Shown here in pieces: positions 6,395 through 7,580 of a DNA stretch of 7,580 bases (position 1 is the first letter of the stretch; every line of letters starts with the position of its first letter). Source of the stretch: Phycisphaerae bacterium (GTDB lineage: Bacteria; Planctomycetota; Phycisphaerae; Sedimentisphaerales; Anaerohalosphaeraceae). The translations under genes and the position numbers were made by a program. The notes beneath the pieces are model-generated. The model was not told the DNA's origin, made no database searches, and worked only from the letters and a program-made list of their open reading frames with translations. Location of the stretch: NCBI GenBank assembly GCA_003567095.1, contig PXAQ01000150.1:1-7580 (forward strand). Direction: 5' to 3'.

Positions 6395-7580
6395 ATGACC
6401 TATTTGACTGTATCACTATCAGGCGGCGATATAGAGCTATTGAGCGAGCGGTTTCGGGCGGCCAAAGCCCGCGGCGCCGAGGCGCTGGAGGTGCGCCTGG
6501 ACGGGTTGGCCGGGCTGGGGCCGGAGATGGCCGGGCAGGTGATCGCCCAAGCCCGAAAGACCAAACTGCCGGTGATCGCCACCTGCCGTGAATCGAACGA
6601 AGGCGGGGCGCAAAGCTTTTCGATTGCCGAAAAAACGGCGATTCTGGCCGAATGTATCAAGGCGGGGGCGGAATTTATTGACTGTGAGCTTCGAGTTTTC
6701 GCCAAAACAGAGGCGCAAAAGCCGCTTAAAGAGACACTCAAGGCCCATCCGAACTGTCGGCTCATTTTGTCGGCGCACCAGATGAAGGGGCCATTTGAGG
6801 ATATCAATCTCAAATATGAAACGATGCTGAGCCTGTGGCCGATGGCGATTTGCAAGCTGGTCTACACCGCCCGGCATATTAACGACTGTTTTGAGGGGTT
6901 GGATCTGCTGAATCGGTCCGGCGGCAAGGATATGATAGTCCTGTGTATGGGTCAGGCCGGGCTGATGACTCGCGTGCTTGCCAAAAAGCTGGGGGCGTTT
7001 TTGACCTTTGCCGCGCTGGATCAGGACGCGTCAACCGCCGCGGGGCAGATTCCCGTAAACATGATGAAGCATCTGTTTCGGTGGGACCGGCTCGATGCCC
7101 AAACCGAGGTCTTTGGGCTGATCGGTAACCCGGTGGGCCATTCGCTCAGCCCGGCGCTGTTTAACGCGGCGTTTGAAAAAGAGGCTATCAACGCCGTCTA
7201 TCTGCCGTTTCTGGTTGAGGGCGACCAGGAGCAGTTTTGTGATTTTGTCGATGGGATGGCCGAACGTCCCTGGCTCAGCACGGGCGGATTTAGCGTCACC
7301 CTTCCCCACAAAACCCACGCTTTGGACTATGTCAATGGCAAGGGCGAATTTGTCGATGCCCTGGCCGTGTCGATCGGGGCGGCCAACACGCTCAAAGTCG
7401 GCTTTAACGGTATTGTGTGCGGTTACAACACCGATTATGCCGGGGCGATGGATGCCCTGACGGCGGCGATGGGCCTTGAGCCGCATGCGCTGCATGAACT
7501 GGAGGTCGCGGTCATCGGCGCCGGCGGCGTGGCGCGTGCGGTGGTGGCGGGCCTGGTGGATGTGGGGGCGCATGTGACGA
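6395..7580 (+). CDS. bifunctional type I 3-dehydroquinate dehydratase / shikimate dehydrogenase (3' truncated)
   Basis: This frame is open from the ATG at 6395 to the window edge (395 residues). An in-frame stop lies just upstream (TAG at 6383-6385), and a GGGTGA ribosome binding site ends 4 bases before the ATG. Residues 1-230 are a type I dehydroquinase (AroD): EVRLDG (32-37), TCRESNEGG (63-71), the SAH motif with His128, the Schiff-base lysine K154 in AICKLVYTA, and the AGQIP substrate loop (216-220). From about residue 239 follows shikimate dehydrogenase (AroE): GLIGNPVGHSLSPA (241-254), FSVTLPHK with catalytic K306, GAANTL (338-343 region), GYNTDYAG with Asp347, and the NADP-binding loop VIGAGGVARA (373-382). 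The enzyme converts 3-dehydroquinate to 3-dehydroshikimate and then to shikimate with NADPH, in the cytoplasmic route to aromatic amino acids. About 100-130 residues of AroE remain outside. Such fusions are known in plants, Chlamydiae and planctomycetes; here the order is AroD then AroE. Confidence 0.94.
   Translation, partial: MTYLTVSLSGGDIELLSERFRAAKARGAEALEVRLDGLAGLGPEMAGQVIAQARKTKLPVIATCRESNEGGAQSFSIAEKTAILAECIKAGAEFIDCELRVFAKTEAQKPLKETLKAHPNCRLILSAHQMKGPFEDINLKYETMLSLWPMAICKLVYTARHINDCFEGLDLLNRSGGKDMIVLCMGQAGLMTRVLAKKLGAFLTFAALDQDASTAAGQIPVNMMKHLFRWDRLDAQTEVFGLIGNPVGHSLSPALFNAAFEKEAINAVYLPFLVEGDQEQFCDFVDGMAERPWLSTGGFSVTLPHKTHALDYVNGKGEFVDALAVSIGAANTLKVGFNGIVCGYNTDYAGAMDALTAAMGLEPHALHELEVAVIGAGGVARAVVAGLVDVGAHVT

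Noticed and set aside
1..7580. CRISPR arrays, insertion sequences, attachment sites
   Set aside because: I saw no regularly spaced DNA repeats, transposase-like frames or terminal inverted repeats anywhere in the window.

Overview
The window looks like a piece of a moderately GC-rich bacterial chromosome, most likely from a planctomycete (Planctomycetota, perhaps the Phycisphaerae side). This is an inference. It rests on a fused type I dehydroquinase/shikimate dehydrogenase, a long secreted SpoIVB-type (S55) protein, a secreted beta-propeller protein with Ig-like tail domains, and a sulfatase remnant. No rRNA or other taxonomic marker is present.

Layout: on the left edge, on the minus strand, is the N-terminal part of a 6-phosphofructokinase of the PPi-dependent type (1-247). 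It has a very good sigma70-like promoter (301-328) in the 348-base divergent gap. To the right, on the plus strand, are a secreted SpoIVB S55-domain protein (596-2395) and, 18 bases later, a secreted seven-bladed beta-propeller protein with a C-terminal beta-sandwich region (2414-4624). These two are almost certainly one operon. After a 140-base gap comes a complete FbaB-type class I fructose-bisphosphate aldolase (4765-5838). The stretch 5839-6394 has no intact recognisable gene; its right half holds the frameshifted C-terminus of a sulfatase (6109-6326). The window ends inside a bifunctional 3-dehydroquinate dehydratase/shikimate dehydrogenase (6395-7580, 3' truncated).

How the parts relate: phosphofructokinase and aldolase catalyse consecutive steps of glycolysis and flank the S55/propeller pair. 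AroD-AroE supplies two consecutive steps of the shikimate pathway. The most interesting unknown is the S55/propeller operon: two exported proteins, one with conserved S55 serine and histidine motifs, the other with a regular propeller interrupted by a roughly 70-residue acidic, proline-rich insertion. No CRISPR array, mobile element, tRNA or rRNA was seen.
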